Source: [Clostridium] fimetarium (GTDB lineage Bacteria > Bacillota > Clostridia > Lachnospirales > Lachnospiraceae). Taken from it: a DNA stretch of 64,000 nucleotides. The notes below the pieces were generated by a model. The model worked only from the letters and a program-made list of their open reading frames with translations. It did no database searches and was not told where the DNA came from. Below are positions 8,070 through 17,001 of the stretch, piece by piece. The DNA is taken from the NCBI RefSeq assembly GCF_900111235.1, contig NZ_FOJI01000006.1, positions 175,425 to 239,424 of the forward strand. The letters run 5' to 3'. The number at the start of each line of letters is the position of its first letter. The stretch's first letter is position 1. Made by a program: the position numbers and the translations under genes.

Positions 8070-9913
8070 TGGATAAATTAAAAATGGGCACAAAAAACTT
8101 GGCTGATGTAAATTATAAGAAACTAGCTGCATTATTTCCTAATGCAGTTACAGAGACAATAACTGGATATGATGAAAATGGAAAAACCATTATTGAGAGA
8201 GCAATTGATGCAGATGTGTTGAGGCAAGAAATATCATCAACCGTAGTTGAAGGAAGAGATGAAAGATATCAGTTTACTTGGCCAGATAAAAAGAAAACTT
8301 ATGCTGATATTAATGCGCCAATTGATTCAACGTTGCGACCATCAAGAGGAAAAAGCGTTAATTTTGATAAAACTGAAAATGTATATATAGAAGGTGATAA
8401 TTTTGAAGCATTGAAATTATTACAAGAAACATATTTAGAAAAAATAAAAATGATTTATATTGATCCACCATATAATACTGGTAGTGATTTTATTTACAAT
8501 GATGATTTTGCAGAAGATTCAAACGAATATATGCAAGATAGTGAACAGATAGATAACGAAGGAAATCGAATGGTTCAAAATACAGAAACAAATGGAAGAT
8601 TTCATAGTGATTGGCTTAATATGATGTTCCCAAGATTAAAACTTGCTAGAAATTTATTGGCAGAGGATGGGGCAATATTCATAAGTATTGATGATAATGA
8701 GGTAACAAACCTCACAAAAATAATGGATGAAGTATTTGGTGCTAGAAATAGAATTGCAATAATTTGTCATAAATCAAGAGCTTCGATATCAAATGATAAA
8801 ATAATATCTCCAAATCATAATATGATTTTGTTTTATGCAAAAGAAATACTAAATCTTGAAGAAAAAAGAAAAATGATTGGACTTGATCCAATACTTGAGG
8901 GTTTTGGTTTAGATGACGGGGATGGACGAGGGGAGTATCGTCTGGTACCAGTTGATGGACCTGGGGGAGAAAAAAAAGGAAATCCGTTTTATGAGTTTCT
9001 TGGAATAGAAGGTTATTGGAGATTTTCCAAAGATACTATGCAAGATAAATATAATGAAGGTCTTGTAGTAAAAAGAGGAAATAGTCTTTATCAAAAATAT
9101 TTTAAGTCAAAAGCTGCAAGTACTCGTCGTACGGCAACAACTTGGTGGGATGATGCAGGACTAATGTCAACAGCAACATCAAAATTAAAATCTTTGATGG
9201 GTGGAGCTACGTTTGATACTCCGAAACCAATAGAATTAATTGATAAAATGCTTAGAATGATTACCTTCGAGGATGAAAATGCAATTATTTTGGATTTCTT
9301 TGGTGGCTCATCAACAACAGCTCATGCAGTATTACAATATAACGCAGAAACAAATGGAAAGCGAAAATTCATTTTGGTCCAAGTACCTGAAAAAATTTCA
9401 GAAAAACTGGAGGCTTATAAAAATGGATATAGAGATATTTGCGAAATTGGAGAGGAAAGAATACGTAAAGCAGCTGTAGAAATTATGAAGATAAATAAAG
9501 ATGTTGATACGGGTTTTAGAGTGTTTACTATTGAAGAATCTAATATGAAAGAGACTTTTTATAGTCCCAAGGAAGTTCAACAGTCATTATTTATGACGTA
9601 TACTGATAATATAAAGGAAGATAGAACTCCAGAAGATTTACTATTTCAAGTGATGCTTGAATTAGGCGTTTTATTATCTAGTAATATTGAAGAAAATGAA
9701 ATTGCTGGAAAAAGAGTATTTAATGTTGCAGAAGGTTTTTTAATAGCTTGTTTTGATACAAACATATCTGATGAAGTTATAAAGAAAGTGGCTGAGTTGA
9801 AACCATTATATGCTGTATTTAGAGATAGTAGCATGGCTAATGATAGTGTTGCAACGAATTTTGAACAAATTTTTATGACATATAGCCCAGATACGGTTAG
9901 GAAAGTACTGTAA
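8069..9913 (+). CDS. mod: Type III-like site-specific DNA methyltransferase (Mod)
   Basis: A 614-aa beta-class adenine-N6 DNA methyltransferase. DPPYNTGSDF (motif IV) lies near residue 131, before the SAM-binding motif I FFGGSSTTAHA near 408. That order defines the beta class of type III Mod proteins. The region between the two, about 200-330, is expected to hold target recognition. A C-terminal 100-aa extension of unknown role follows. Length fits Mod subunits (about 600-680 aa). It is translationally coupled to the DUF4391 gene upstream and is followed, after a small broken gene, by a Res-like gene. It likely modifies host sites so that the Res/SNF2 components spare self DNA. Confidence 0.9.
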   Translation: MDKLKMGTKNLADVNYKKLAALFPNAVTETITGYDENGKTIIERAIDADVLRQEISSTVVEGRDERYQFTWPDKKKTYADINAPIDSTLRPSRGKSVNFDKTENVYIEGDNFEALKLLQETYLEKIKMIYIDPPYNTGSDFIYNDDFAEDSNEYMQDSEQIDNEGNRMVQNTETNGRFHSDWLNMMFPRLKLARNLLAEDGAIFISIDDNEVTNLTKIMDEVFGARNRIAIICHKSRASISNDKIISPNHNMILFYAKEILNLEEKRKMIGLDPILEGFGLDDGDGRGEYRLVPVDGPGGEKKGNPFYEFLGIEGYWRFSKDTMQDKYNEGLVVKRGNSLYQKYFKSKAASTRRTATTWWDDAGLMSTATSKLKSLMGGATFDTPKPIELIDKMLRMITFEDENAIILDFFGGSSTTAHAVLQYNAETNGKRKFILVQVPEKISEKLEAYKNGYRDICEIGEERIRKAAVEIMKINKDVDTGFRVFTIEESNMKETFYSPKEVQQSLFMTYTDNIKEDRTPEDLLFQVMLELGVLLSSNIEENEIAGKRVFNVAEGFLIACFDTNISDEVIKKVAELKPLYAVFRDSSMANDSVATNFEQIFMTYSPDTVRKVL

Positions 9914-9915
9914 AT

Positions 9916-10293
9916 ATGGATAATAATTTATTTGACGGAATTTCTTTACCACAATTTAACACAAGCTTCAGTTACGATATGGCTAATAGTTTGCGTAAGC
10001 AAACGCAAGATATGATTGATAGTATTAAGCCGCTTGATGAAATTCTTACAGAGCAGATAAAACCCTTACTTGAAGGAAATCAACAGGTAATAGAAGGTTT
10101 GTCTAATAATTAACAAAAACTGGATGAATTATATCAATTAAAGGAAAAGGAATTACAAGATTGTAAGGAAGATGCCAAAAAAGCGAAAAAATATAATTCT
10201 ATAATGCTAATCATTGCTTTGATTTCCGGAGGAATTGCATTAGCTTCATTAGCTGCAACAATAATAATATCAACATTGGGAGGTGCTACATAA
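9916..10293 (+). pseudogene. Small coiled-coil/membrane gene split by an in-frame TAA
   Basis: ATG 9916 opens two bases after the methyltransferase stop and reads 65 codons to TAA at 10111-10113. The same frame then stays open for 59 codons, through a charged helix (KLDELYQLKEKELQDC) and a hydrophobic hairpin (SIMLIIALISGGIALASLAA), to TAA 10291-10293. That stop overlaps the Res start as TAATG. The coupling of the second half to Res, and its plausible protein character, indicate one 125-codon gene broken by a nonsense codon, or read through. The intact product would be a membrane-anchored coiled-coil protein. Translated as is, only a soluble 65-aa N-terminal peptide is made. Confidence 0.7.
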
Positions 10294-13200
10294 TGAAATT
10301 TAATTTTAAAATTCAGCAGTACCAGACAGATGCTGTTGAAAGTATTATAAATGTATTTAACGGACAACCATATAATGATCCGGTTAATTATCGTAGAGAT
10401 ATAGGTAAAAACAAAGTGGTAAAATCATTTTCTCAAATATCTTTTGATGATTCGGATGAATTGGAAATAGCTGATGATTTTAACGATGCAGGATTTAAGA
10501 ATGAACAAATGGCTATTCCTGATAATATGATTTTATCTAACATAAAAAAAATACAGCAGGAAAATAATTTGAAAGTTTCGGAGTCATTGATCAAAAATCT
10601 TGGATGCTGTTCTTTGGATATTGAAATGGAAACTGGTACAGGAAAGACATATGTGTACATAAAGACTATGTATGAGTTAAATAAGCGTTACGGATGGTCA
10701 AAATTTATCGTTGTTGTTCCGTCTATTGCTATTCGAGAAGGTGTTATAAAGTCATTTGAAATAACACAAGGTCACTTTATGGAGCAATATGGGAAAAAAG
10801 TAAGACCATTTGTATATAATAGTAAGAATTTAAATCAACTAGATGCATTTTCGAGTAATGCCGGTATTAATGTTATGATAATCAACATGCAAGCTTTTAA
10901 TACGTCAATGAAAGAAGGCGGGCGATCGAAAGAGTCAAGAATTATCTATGACAAGAGAGATGAGTTTGGAAGTAGAAGACCTATTGATGTAATTAAGGCA
11001 AATAACCCTATTATTATATTGGATGAACCACAAAAAATGGGTGGAGATGCTACGCAGAATGCTTTGAAGAATTTTAATCCGTTGTTTTCTTTGAATTACT
11101 CTGCAACCCATAAAGAACATCATAACATGGTATACGCATTGGATGCGGTTGATGCATATAATCAACATTTGGTTAAGAAAATTGAGGTAAAAGGATTCCA
11201 GGTAAAGAACTTCCGTGGAACAGATAAATATATGTATTTGGAGAATATTATTGTTTCTCCAAAGCATCCGCCTAAAGCAAAAATTGAATTTGAGATTGCC
11301 TATAACAAATCAATTAATCGTGAATCCAAAATACTTGGGGTTGATGATAATTTATATGAATTATCAAAAAATATGGAGCAATACAAAGGCTATCGTATTT
11401 CAGAGATTGATCCTTTTTCAGCTACTGTTACATTTACAAATGGAGAAGTAATATGTAGAGGAGATGTTGTAGGCGATATCTCAGAAAAAGATATGCGACG
11501 TATCCAAATTAGAGAAACCATAATATCACATTTTGAAAAAGAAGAACAATTATTTAACCAAGGAATTAAAACATTATCACTATTTTTTATTGATGAAGTA
11601 GCTAAATATCGTCAGTACAATGAAGTGGGTGAGGAGGATCTTGGAGAATATGGAGTGATATTTGAACAAGAATACAATGACATAATAAATGATTACATCA
11701 CAATATTTGATACTCCTTATCAAAAGTATTTAAAAGATATAGCGGTACATGAAACCCATAAGGGATATTTTAGTATTGATAAAAAAGGACAGGCTATAAA
11801 TAGTACTGCAACGAGAGGTAATGATTATTCGGATGATATTTCAGCATATGATTTGATTTTAAAAAATAAGGAAAGACTACTTAGCTTTGAAGAGCCAACA
11901 AGATTTATTTTTTCTCATTCAGCATTAAGAGAAGGATGGGATAATCCAAACGTATTCCAGATTTGTACTCTAAAACACAGTGATAGTACTATGTTAAAGC
12001 GGCAAGAAGTAGGACGTGGATTACGTCTTTGTGTAAATCAGGATGGTTTTCGTATGGATGAACAAAGTCTTGGACGCGATAGAGTCCATAAAGTTAATAA
12101 GCTGACCGTAATAGCAAGTGAAAGTTATAAAGACTTTGTGACTGATTTACAGAAGCAGATTAAGGATGTTCTTTATGAAAGACCAACAAAAGCTTCGAAA
12201 GAATATTTTATAGATAAAACAGTTAAGGTAGATGGTAGTTCAGTTAAGATTACAGAGCAACAGGCAACCGCAATTTATCGCTATTTGTTAAAGAATGATT
12301 ACATTGACAATGATGAGCATATCACAGAACAATATCATGCAGATTTGGAGAATAATTGTTTTGCAGTTTTACAGGAAGAATTGCAGCCACTCGCAGAGGG
12401 TGTTCATAAGCTAATCCAGAGTATATTTGATGATAAAATTCTGGGTGATATGATTTCTAATGGTAATGAGACTACGATTCCTAGTAATGACCTGAATGAA
12501 AATTTTGCAAAGAAGGAATTTCAAACACTTTGGGGATATATTAATCATAAGTATGCTTATACCGTAAGTTTTGATAGTAATGAGCTGATTAAAAAAGCAA
12601 TAGATCACATTGATGAAGAATTGTTTGTATCGGAGCTGCTTTATACCGTTTCAAAATCAGAGCAAAAAAGTATAATGGATGCGAATATGGTTAGAGAAAG
12701 CAATTCGTTTTATGATGCAAAGTCAAAAACCAATGCATTGAAGCATTCAGAAACAAGCCAGATTAAATATGATTTAATTGGAAAGATTGCCGAAGGCACT
12801 GTATTAACGAGAAGAACTGTTGCAGCAATCATAAGTGGAATAAGTCCATTCAAGTTTGCAATGTTTAAGAATAATCCAGAAGAATTTATCACAAAAGTGA
12901 TCCGCCTAATAAAAGAACAAAAAGCAAATATGATAGTAGAGCATGTTTCTTATGACAGAATTGCCGGCAAATATGAGAATTCTATATTTACAGCAGAAAA
13001 GCATGCAAGCATGGATAAAGCATTTAGAGCAGAAAAGCATATTCAGGATTATGTTTATACCGATGGAACAGCAGAAAAGAGTGTTGAGAGAACATTTGCA
13101 GAATCATTAGAAGAGGCATCTGAAGTGTGTGTATATGCAAAGTTACCAAAAGGATTTGCTATTCCCACCCCGGTTGGAAATTATTCTCCTGATTGGGCTA

Positions 13201-13403
13201 TTGCATTTAACGAAGGTACGGTAAAGCATATCTATTTTGTTGCAGAAACGAAAGGAACGTTGGAGAGCTTAAGCCTAAGACCAATAGAAAAAGCAAAGAT
13301 AAAATGTGCTCGAAAATTGTTTAATGAAATATCAACAGAAAATGTTGTTTATCATGATGTTGATAGTTATGCAACATTACTTGATGTTATGAAGAGTTTA
13401 TAG
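10293..13403 (+). CDS. res: Type III restriction enzyme Res subunit-like helicase-nuclease
   Basis: A 1,036-aa DEAD/DEAH helicase. Walker A is METGTGKTYVYI near residue 112, the DEAD-box equivalent is IIILDEPQKMGG near 244, and the motif VI region is KRQEVGRGLRLC. A C-terminal PD-(D/E)XK nuclease is visible as YSPDWAI near 965 and AETKGT near 984. Both the architecture and the length match type III Res subunits. It follows mod in the usual order, apart from the small split membrane gene between them, to whose stop its ATG is fused. It is expected to cut unmodified invading DNA together with Mod; how the extra SNF2 helicase takes part is unknown. Confidence 0.9.
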   Translation: MKFNFKIQQYQTDAVESIINVFNGQPYNDPVNYRRDIGKNKVVKSFSQISFDDSDELEIADDFNDAGFKNEQMAIPDNMILSNIKKIQQENNLKVSESLIKNLGCCSLDIEMETGTGKTYVYIKTMYELNKRYGWSKFIVVVPSIAIREGVIKSFEITQGHFMEQYGKKVRPFVYNSKNLNQLDAFSSNAGINVMIINMQAFNTSMKEGGRSKESRIIYDKRDEFGSRRPIDVIKANNPIIILDEPQKMGGDATQNALKNFNPLFSLNYSATHKEHHNMVYALDAVDAYNQHLVKKIEVKGFQVKNFRGTDKYMYLENIIVSPKHPPKAKIEFEIAYNKSINRESKILGVDDNLYELSKNMEQYKGYRISEIDPFSATVTFTNGEVICRGDVVGDISEKDMRRIQIRETIISHFEKEEQLFNQGIKTLSLFFIDEVAKYRQYNEVGEEDLGEYGVIFEQEYNDIINDYITIFDTPYQKYLKDIAVHETHKGYFSIDKKGQAINSTATRGNDYSDDISAYDLILKNKERLLSFEEPTRFIFSHSALREGWDNPNVFQICTLKHSDSTMLKRQEVGRGLRLCVNQDGFRMDEQSLGRDRVHKVNKLTVIASESYKDFVTDLQKQIKDVLYERPTKASKEYFIDKTVKVDGSSVKITEQQATAIYRYLLKNDYIDNDEHITEQYHADLENNCFAVLQEELQPLAEGVHKLIQSIFDDKILGDMISNGNETTIPSNDLNENFAKKEFQTLWGYINHKYAYTVSFDSNELIKKAIDHIDEELFVSELLYTVSKSEQKSIMDANMVRESNSFYDAKSKTNALKHSETSQIKYDLIGKIAEGTVLTRRTVAAIISGISPFKFAMFKNNPEEFITKVIRLIKEQKANMIVEHVSYDRIAGKYENSIFTAEKHASMDKAFRAEKHIQDYVYTDGTAEKSVERTFAESLEEASEVCVYAKLPKGFAIPTPVGNYSPDWAIAFNEGTVKHIYFVAETKGTLESLSLRPIEKAKIKCARKLFNEISTENVVYHDVDSYATLLDVMKSL

Positions 13404-13411
13404 GAGGTATT

Positions 13412-13624
13412 ATGGTAGATATTAAATACGATATAGTTGAAGAAATAGGCGTTCTTTCGGAGAATGCAAAAGGATGGAGAAAAGAAATAAATCTTATTAG
13501 TTGGAATGGTGGTGCACCTAAATATGATATACGTGATTGGGCCCCAGAGCATGAGAAGATGGGTAAAGGGGTAACTTTGACAAAAGAGGAACTTGATAAG
13601 ATAGTTGAGATTTTAGCAGAGTAA
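13412..13624 (+). CDS. YdbC/PC4-like putative single-stranded DNA-binding protein
   Basis: A 70-aa protein that resembles the YdbC family, small homologues of the eukaryotic PC4 single-strand-binding fold. Recognisable parts are WRKEINLISWNGGAPKYDIR and the C-terminal helix LTKEELDKIVEILAE, with DWAPEHEKMGKGVTL between them. ATG 13412 has GGAGGT just upstream, and the gene lies 8 bases after res and 21 before the gajA-like gene, so it is part of the operon. Family members are usually stand-alone host genes. Its presence between restriction and Gabija genes is notable and suggests a role in handling single-stranded DNA made by the helicases, which is inference. Confidence 0.75.
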   Translation: MVDIKYDIVEEIGVLSENAKGWRKEINLISWNGGAPKYDIRDWAPEHEKMGKGVTLTKEELDKIVEILAE

Positions 13625-13645
13625 GGGTGAAAAGGGGTAGTAATA

Positions 13646-15364
13646 ATGTTATTTAAGCGTATATGGATTAAGAACTTTAGAAATTTTGAGAGTATTGATA
13701 TCAATTTGGAAAACAAGAATATTCTATTTGGATTAAATGACATTGGAAAAACAAACTTTTTATATGCTATCAGATTCCTCTTTGACAGAGAATGCAGAAA
13801 AAACGGATTAATTGAATCTGATTTTTTTCAGAAAAAGATTGAACGTGAAATAGAAATAACTATAGAGATAGATATAAGTGATATTAATGATAGTGATAAT
13901 AAAAAAATCAGAAAAAGAATGGCAGGAGCAATCTCAAGTGGATATGATTCTGTGTTTATGCAATTAAAAGCAAAATACGAATCTGGAAGTATAGTTGCAA
14001 TGCCAGAACTGTTTTGGGGAAGCGATATTAATTATCTTGAAGCTATTCCTAGTACACAGGCAATTTTTGAAATTGATAAAATTTTTAATGTCGTCTATAT
14101 TGATTCCTCTATACAGTTGGGTAATGTATTTAAAAGATATACAAGAAATATTTTTAGTAAAGATAGTGGAATGACCGAATCAGAGCGTGGAGTTGTAAAA
14201 CGATTAATAGATACTCTAAATGATAAACTTGGAAAACTCGATAGTATCAAAGAACTTGAAGGAATGATAAAAAGTGAATATTTTAAATATCGACCTGAAA
14301 AAGGATTTGAAATAAACATTAAATCTGAAATGGAATTAGAGAATATATCATCTAAGCTCATGCCATATATAAATTATGGGGGAGATGTTTCTTATCCAAC
14401 ATCAGGTGATGGAAGAAGAAAGTTGTTGGCATATACATTGCTTTCATTAGAAAATCGCCAATATGAGGATGTGAAAATTAATATTTTTTTAATTGAGGAA
14501 TTAGAAAATCACTTACATAGATCAATGCAATTAGCAGTTTCAAAACAACTATTTACAGATGAAATATTCCAATATATGTTTTTAACAACTCATTCATCTT
14601 TGATTGTAAGCTCTATGGATGAAGTAAATTTAATCAAATTATATAAAACAGATAAAACGGATGGAAAATCAGTCTATTATAAGGTTCCTCCTAAATATCA
14701 AAAACTTAAGGCCCAATTGAATCAGAATCTAGCAGAAGCAATATATGCAGATTATGTATTATTGGTGGAAGGTCCATCAGAGAAGATTTTGTTTGAAACA
14801 ATCATGTGCACAAAATGTCCAGCATACGAATTGCTTGGAGGATACATTTTGGAGGTGAATGGAATTAGTTTTAAGGAGTATATAAAAATATTAAGTAAAC
14901 TAAATGTGATAACAATTATTAAGACTGATAATGATTTGAAGTATAATAAAGATAAAAAGGAATATAACCATTTAGGATTAAATCGTGCATTGTCCATTGC
15001 AGATGAGAATAAAGTAAATAATGTTTTGTATAATCCAACACAATTTGAAATAGATAAAATGGGTATTCAAACACAAATTTATAATAATTATATTGAAAAG
15101 CTTGAACTATTGCAGCAGAAGCATATATATTTATCAAAAATTGATTTAGAAAATGATTTATATGAAGCAATACCAAGTAAAATGGACAGTTTTGTAAAAA
15201 AGAAAAATACAACTAAAAGCGCCGTGGATTATTTACAAGAGAAAAAAATGATACGAATGATTGAATTATGTTCGGAGTTAAACTCATCAGTTACAATCAA
15301 CAAAATTTATAATCACGATAGATTTAAATGTATAAAGGAGATGTGTGATTTATGCTGCCGATAG
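13646..15364 (+). CDS. gajA: Gabija GajA: OLD-family ATPase with TOPRIM nuclease
   Basis: A 572-aa ABC-type ATPase fused to a TOPRIM nuclease domain. Walker A is GLNDIGKTN near residue 32, Walker B is LIEELENHLH near 283, and the switch histidine lies in LTTHSS. The TOPRIM acidic residues are LLVEGPSEK near 372 and KTDNDLKY near 427. Paired with a UvrD-like helicase this is the defining content of Gabija, in which GajA (about 580 aa in characterised systems) nicks DNA when nucleotides are depleted. The downstream gajB overlaps it by 13 bases. It sits in the same + strand run as the type III-like restriction genes, unlike the usual free-standing two-gene layout. Confidence 0.88.
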   Translation: MLFKRIWIKNFRNFESIDINLENKNILFGLNDIGKTNFLYAIRFLFDRECRKNGLIESDFFQKKIEREIEITIEIDISDINDSDNKKIRKRMAGAISSGYDSVFMQLKAKYESGSIVAMPELFWGSDINYLEAIPSTQAIFEIDKIFNVVYIDSSIQLGNVFKRYTRNIFSKDSGMTESERGVVKRLIDTLNDKLGKLDSIKELEGMIKSEYFKYRPEKGFEINIKSEMELENISSKLMPYINYGGDVSYPTSGDGRRKLLAYTLLSLENRQYEDVKINIFLIEELENHLHRSMQLAVSKQLFTDEIFQYMFLTTHSSLIVSSMDEVNLIKLYKTDKTDGKSVYYKVPPKYQKLKAQLNQNLAEAIYADYVLLVEGPSEKILFETIMCTKCPAYELLGGYILEVNGISFKEYIKILSKLNVITIIKTDNDLKYNKDKKEYNHLGLNRALSIADENKVNNVLYNPTQFEIDKMGIQTQIYNNYIEKLELLQQKHIYLSKIDLENDLYEAIPSKMDSFVKKKNTTKSAVDYLQEKKMIRMIELCSELNSSVTINKIYNHDRFKCIKEMCDLCCR

Positions 15365-16914
15365 ATCAGGAAATACGAGAAGCAATAATAAACCAAGTTG
15401 GTAATATTTCTATAAGCGCTAGCGCTGGTACAGGTAAAACACATACAACAATTTTAAAAATAAAACATGAAATTAAAGTGAATACTTCCTTTCAAACATT
15501 TGCAGCTATTACTTTTACAAAGAAAGCAGCCAAAGAAATTCAAACTAGATTATCAGGAGCTAAAGGAGATGGCTTTGTAGGAACAAATGATAATTTTGTC
15601 TTGAAAGAAATTATTTGTCCATTTATGTATGATGTATATGGAAGAGAATTCAAAAAAGAACTTAGGCCAGATTATTCAAGTGAAAATCAAGTTGGAAAAT
15701 TTGAAGATGGAATTGAGAAGATTAAGCAATATGGTTATATATGTAAATATGCTGATAATAAAAAGAATTTTTCTTTTCAACTTGCCTTGAATATTTTAAA
15801 AAGATCTGAGGCAGCAAGACTTTATTTACAATCAAAATATTACCGTATTTATATTGATGAATATCAAGATAGTGACAAGGATATGCATAATCTATTTATG
15901 TACATTTGTGATACATTAAATATTCTTCTTTTTATTGTTGGAGATTTAAAACAGTCCATTTATGGATGGAGAGGTGGATATTCTAAAGGTTTTGAACAGA
16001 TTATATCTAATTCCAATTTCAGTCAGTACCGTTTGAGGCACAATTTTCGTTCAGTGATTTCAATACAAAATTTTTCAAATATGTTCATGGATGATGTGAG
16101 ATGTGATGTAAGAAAGGAAGAGTTTGATAATGGTGTATGCTGTTTTGCATATAGAGAAAGCGGTTATGCGGTAGAAAAAATTAAAGAGTGGATTCAGTTT
16201 GAAAGTACAAGCGCATTTCTTGTGCGTCGCAATGATGATGGTAAAAAATGGGCATCAGAATTGAAGAATAATGATTTGGAATTCACATTTATCTCAGGCT
16301 CTCCATTAGATAATAATGATTTGGAAAGCGAGCATGTTTGGATTTCACGTCAATTAGCTTATTTTTTAATAAAAGAATTATATTCGGAATTTGATTTTTA
16401 TGATGAAATTCCAAACTCTGATTCATATAATTTCGCAAAAATAAAAACAGCACTTCAGCGAGTAGAAAAAAGTATGGGTGATAAAGAGGTATTCGAACAA
16501 TGTTGTTATGGACTTTATGAAATACTTGGATATGAAAATAGTGAAAAGATACGAAAAGAAGTAACTGTTTTATATCAAGTTATAAATGATGAACAATATA
16601 TTCCTACATATAATAGTGATAAGTTTAGACATGTGGTGACAACAATCCATTCGGCGAAAGGATTGCAGTATGCACAAGTTATAGTTCTTGCAGAAAATTA
16701 TAATTTGCAAAACGAAGAAGATTTAAATCTTCATTATGTTGCTGTTTCAAGACCTGAAAAAAGATTGTTAGTATTATGTAATTATTCGACCTTCAATGGA
16801 AAAGCGTATTGCGCTGCAGTTAAAAATAATATTACTCAAGTTAATAATTTGGGAATTGATGTTAATATAGATGATGTGGCAGAATGTCTAAATTCTGCTG
16901 AATTTAGCAAGTAA
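15352..16914 (+). CDS. gajB: Gabija GajB: UvrD-like superfamily 1 helicase
   Basis: A 520-aa UvrD/Rep-type helicase. Walker A is ASAGTGKTHTT near residue 23, with the following TFTKKAAKEIQTRL. Walker B is IDEYQDSDKDM near 168 and motif III is QSIYGWRGG near 202. The C-terminal motifs are TIHSAKGLQ near 431 and YVAVSRPEKRL. It is shorter than housekeeping UvrD/PcrA (over 700 aa), as GajB proteins are. ATG 15352 lies inside the 3' end of gajA, so the two are translationally coupled. Known GajB senses DNA ends produced by GajA and assists the complex. Confidence 0.88.
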   Translation: MLPIDQEIREAIINQVGNISISASAGTGKTHTTILKIKHEIKVNTSFQTFAAITFTKKAAKEIQTRLSGAKGDGFVGTNDNFVLKEIICPFMYDVYGREFKKELRPDYSSENQVGKFEDGIEKIKQYGYICKYADNKKNFSFQLALNILKRSEAARLYLQSKYYRIYIDEYQDSDKDMHNLFMYICDTLNILLFIVGDLKQSIYGWRGGYSKGFEQIISNSNFSQYRLRHNFRSVISIQNFSNMFMDDVRCDVRKEEFDNGVCCFAYRESGYAVEKIKEWIQFESTSAFLVRRNDDGKKWASELKNNDLEFTFISGSPLDNNDLESEHVWISRQLAYFLIKELYSEFDFYDEIPNSDSYNFAKIKTALQRVEKSMGDKEVFEQCCYGLYEILGYENSEKIRKEVTVLYQVINDEQYIPTYNSDKFRHVVTTIHSAKGLQYAQVIVLAENYNLQNEEDLNLHYVAVSRPEKRLLVLCNYSTFNGKAYCAAVKNNITQVNNLGIDVNIDDVAECLNSAEFSK

Positions 16915-17001
16915 ATAATTGCTGCGATTAAAAGATAAGCCTTAAGTTTCGAAAATGTAGTAGATAATATATATTTAAATTCAGGTTTGGAGAGTGTATT
17001 A

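Noticed and set aside
10111..10113. Programmed stop-codon read-through (TAA followed by CAA)
   Set aside because: Only part of a known leaky context is present; a plain nonsense mutation is the simpler reading, kept as an open test.
4205..13403. DISARM or BREX system
   Set aside because: No DUF1998, PglX/PglZ, BrxC or BrxL proteins are present; the DNA methyltransferase is beta-class type III and pairs with a Res-like subunit.
16987..17001. TTG start at 16987 for the GHKL gene
   Set aside because: The ribosome binding site GGAGAG overlaps this codon and is spaced for ATG 17002.
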